Shown piece by piece: positions 61,289-64,000 of a DNA stretch of 64,000 bases. This stretch comes from Hymenolepis diminuta. Its lineage: Eukaryota > Platyhelminthes > Cestoda > Cyclophyllidea > Hymenolepididae. A program made the translations under genes and the position numbers. A model generated the notes under the pieces. That model saw only the letters and a list, made by a program, of their open reading frames with translations. It ran no database searches and was not told the DNA's origin. The stretch lies in the NCBI GenBank assembly GCA_900708905.1, contig CAADRB010000117.1, forward strand, positions 70,712-134,711. Direction: 5' to 3'. The first letter of the stretch is position 1, and each line of letters starts with the position of its first letter.

Positions 61289-62585
61289 ACACATGGGCTG
61301 AAAAGTCCCGGGNNNNNNNNNNNNNNNNNNNNNNNNNNNNNNNNNNNNNNNNNNNNNNNNNNNNNNNNNNNNNNNNNNNNNNNNNNNNNNNNNNNNNNNN
61401 NNNNNNNNNNNNNNNNNNNNNNNNNNNNNNNNNNNNNNNNNNNNNNNNNNNNNNNNNNNNNNNNNNNNNNNNNNNNNNNNNNNNNNNNNNNNNNNNNNNN
61501 NNNNNNNNNNNNNNNNNNNNNNNNNNNNNNNNNNNNNNNNNNNNNNNNNNNNNNNNNNNNNNNNNNNNNNNNNNNNNNNNNNNNNNNNNNNNNNNNNNNN
61601 NNNNNNNNNNNNNNNNNNNNNNNNNNNNNNNNNNNNNNNNNNNNNNNNNNNNNNNNNNNNNNNNNNNNNNNNNNNNNNNNNNNNNNNNNNNNNNNNNNNN
61701 NNNNNNNNNNNNNNNNNNNNNNNNNNNNNNNNNNNNNNNNNNNNNNNNNNNNNNNNNNNNNNNNNNNNNNNNNNNNNNNNNNNNNNNNNNNNNNNNNNNN
61801 NNNNNNNNNNNNNNNNNNNNNNNNNNNNNNNNNNNNNNNNNNNNNNNNNNNNNNNNNNNNNNNNNNNNNNNNNNNNNNNNNNNNNNNNNNNNNNNNNNNN
61901 NNNNNNNNNNNNNNNNNNNNNNNNNNNNNNNNNNNNNNNNNNNNNNNNNNNNNNNNNNNNNNNNNNNNNNNNNNNNNNNNNNNNNNNNNNNNNNNNNNNN
62001 NNNNNNNNNNNNNNNNNNNNNNNNNNNNNNNNNNNNNNNNNNNNNNNNNNNNNNNNNNNNNNNNNNNNNNNNNNNNNNNNNNNNNNNNNNNNNNNNNNNN
62101 NNNNNNNTAATATTCATCGGCCATCTTGAGAAAGGAAATACCATTAACAGTGAATATTATAAAGTGTTATTGGAGCGTTTGAAGGCCGAAATTGCAAAGA
62201 GACGACCGCATGTGGCAAAGAAGAAAATTTTGTTTCATCAAGACAACGCTCCGTGTCACGAGTCAATCAAAACAATGGCAAAACCACATGAATTGAACTT
62301 CGAATTGCTCCCACATCCACCGTATTCGCCAGATTTGGCTCCCAGTGACTACTGACTGTTCGCAGACCTGAAAAAATGCTCGCCGGTAAGAAATTTCGCA
62401 CGAATGAAGAGGTTACCGCTGGAACTGAGGCCTATTTAGAGGCAAAAGATAAATGGTTCTACAAAAGTGGTATTGAAATGTTAGAGCGGCGCTGGAATGA
62501 TTGGATTGCTCTTGATGGAGATTACGTTGATGAATAAAGCTAATTTTGAACAAAAAAACTGTGTTTTCTTTGTTAGCCCATGTGT
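61289..62585 (+). mobile_element. Mariner transposon with central assembly gap
   Basis: The ends ACACATGGGCTGAAAAGTCC (left) and AGCCCATGTGT (right) are inverted repeats. They sit between TA dinucleotides at 61287-61288 and 62586-62587. The N run is counted in the 1297-base length, which is the normal mariner size. The visible part of the transposase (62108-62537) has HQDNAPCHES (second catalytic Asp) and PPYSPDLAPSDY (third catalytic Asp of the DD34D triad), then ends with RRWNDWIALDGDYVDE. A TGA directly after SDY and a one-base shift in the Lys-rich stretch near 62370 break it, so this copy cannot make a full transposase as read. Confidence 0.85.
61313..62107. other. Assembly gap
   Basis: 795 N. 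Long open frames crossing it consist of unknown residues and are not genes. Confidence 0.98.
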
Positions 62586-62587
62586 TA

Positions 62588-64000
62588 TCACTTTAACTAA
62601 AATGGGTTTCCCATTAAAATCCATCTAAAAAACACCCTGAAGTGATTTATTATTTCTTTTCCGTTCTTCCACGTCCTATGCTCTGGAAATCTCGTTGCAA
62701 GTTTATTTATATGCTTAGAGATTAAACTTCAATTTTTTCTATTCCGTTAATCAAATACACGCTAGGACTTAACATTTAACAGTTTGTCGTTAGCCAACTT
62801 CAAACGGTCGGCACTGCAGAAAAGTAGTAAGGAAAAAGGAGAAAAATGGAATTCAGATTTACAGTTTTGTAAACACTGACAACGTATTGAAGTCGGTTAT
62901 GACCATCTTTAATAGATAGTACATCATAACTGGGGTAAAGTTAACAATCAAAAATTTAAAATTGGCTGCGTTAATGTCCTGCATTATCATATAATCGCTA
63001 CCCGATATTAGGGTAAATTAATTGACCACGTGTTAGAAAATTAAGTATTTGAAAGGAAGATATGATTTGAACAAGGGGTATATAGCGGGGAAAGAGAAAA
63101 ATATTTCTAGAATCCAAGTTATTTCTATGTAGCTTTGTACTTTCAAACTCCATTCCCAGAGGTTATTTTGACCCGTGAGGTGGAGCATTACTTTCAAAGA
63201 GTGTAGGCAAAAGTCGAAGGAGAAGCTGGTTTTCAGTGGACTAATTTCTACACCTACTAATACTTTTTTAATCTCTTTTACTTAAGATTTGCCGGACTTT
63301 AAAATCATGCGTGCAACTGAATTGAAAAATTTTTAATATTGAGTGGTTTATTAATCTGATCTTTAGGATTGGAGAGCTTTTAGTGGTATAAACTGGGACG
63401 ACAGATTCCAAAAGAATAAGCATTGTTTCCTAAAATGGAAAATATAATAGAAGAATCGATTTAATATACTAATGCTATTCAAAAATGGATTTTTAATTGC
63501 TTCTAATATTATCAATTTGAATATTATTTAGTGGGAACCTTCGACGTGTCTAATAATCTGTTGAACTGAATGAAAATGCAATAAATGTTAGGGTTATTTG
63601 TAAAATCTGATCTGTTAATTTGGAGATGAACTCTCTTTTTGTCATACATGTGGATATTCAAATAAGTGGCCAACTTTTAAAAATATAATATACTTGGATT
63701 GCATTTCCATACACTCCTAACTAATATATCTGTTTGCTTATCGATTTAACTCACTTTTCTACACGGTATTGTGTATCCTAATTGATTTATCGATTTTCCG
63801 CATTACCTCATACACATATTCATTTGTGTTATTCTGATAACCGGGCATATCTTCAGGCTGCTGGTCTAAAAGCCTCCGTGTGCCCTGTTTTTATGTATAA
63901 GTATCTTTGTTTACTTTGATTTACGCGGGTTTTAAGTAAGTTTAGTAGCTGAGCCGGAGCTTTTTGTAAGAAAACAATTATAATGGTATATTTGAATTGA
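62588..64000. other. AT-rich right end, nothing recognised
   Basis: No coding exon, RNA gene or mobile element could be supported in the last 1.4 kb. Confidence 0.4.

Noticed and set aside
61053..62144. Very long open frames on both strands across the right end
   Set aside because: They consist almost wholly of unknown residues from the run of N inside the mariner element.
1..64000. CRISPR arrays, bacterial operons or viral gene clusters
   Set aside because: No spaced direct-repeat array or compact gene cluster is present; exon-intron genes and eukaryotic mobile elements account for the recognisable sequence.

Overview
The window looks like nuclear DNA of a parasitic flatworm, most likely a tapeworm or fluke. 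This is inferred from three things: AT-rich sequence with very short introns (about 29-40 bases), standard-code metazoan genes split into small exons, and a mobile-element mix of Ty3/gypsy elements (one resembling the CsRn1/Boudicca group), mariner elements and tRNA-like SINEs. No database search was possible, so the organism call is an inference. There are no operons, CRISPR arrays or bacterial features.

Genes supported by domain content and by splice sites whose reading phases agree: (1) a membrane adenylyl cyclase of the type 9 kind on the minus strand (2.6-4.3 kb), with its six-helix membrane half and juxtamembrane helix present and its catalytic part beyond the left edge; (2) TAF3, the TFIID subunit with an N-terminal histone fold and C-terminal PHD finger, minus strand, 21.7-27.8 kb, five exons, about 1029 residues; (3) NDUFB3, a small complex I subunit, plus strand, 36.96-37.41 kb, three exons; (4) MITD1, an ESCRT-linked MIT-domain protein, plus strand, 43.9-46.0 kb, six exons with three introns of 30-32 bases. 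Less certain models are a 56-residue product behind a GC-rich, CCAAT-box promoter at 29.8-30.5 kb, an isolated exon resembling PPP1R11 at 48.5 kb, and a five-exon gene at 50.5-53.0 kb for an unrecognised small protein with a hydrophobic N-terminus.

Between the adenylyl cyclase and TAF3 lies a gene-poor stretch (about 4.3-21.7 kb). It holds at least three decayed DNA-level copies of the 3' half of a TAF3-like gene (6.6-7.3, 11.5-12.3 and 13.1-14.1 kb), all in TAF3 orientation, together with SINE copies, a gag fossil and a solo LTR. A near-identical copy of that LTR lies inverted at 28.2 kb.

Two unrelated broken Ty3/gypsy elements flank NDUFB3: a heavily decayed minus-strand copy (32.9-35.7 kb) and a better-kept plus-strand copy (38.8-41.7 kb). 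The right end holds a complete but dead mariner (53.5-54.8 kb), another gag fossil (58.6-59.0 kb), a SINE, and a second mariner (61.3-62.6 kb) whose middle is an assembly gap of N. The rest appears to be intron or intergenic DNA with no recognisable content. I did not find a convincing new multi-gene system. The most unusual structures are the TAF3-like relic array and the small hydrophobic-leader gene.
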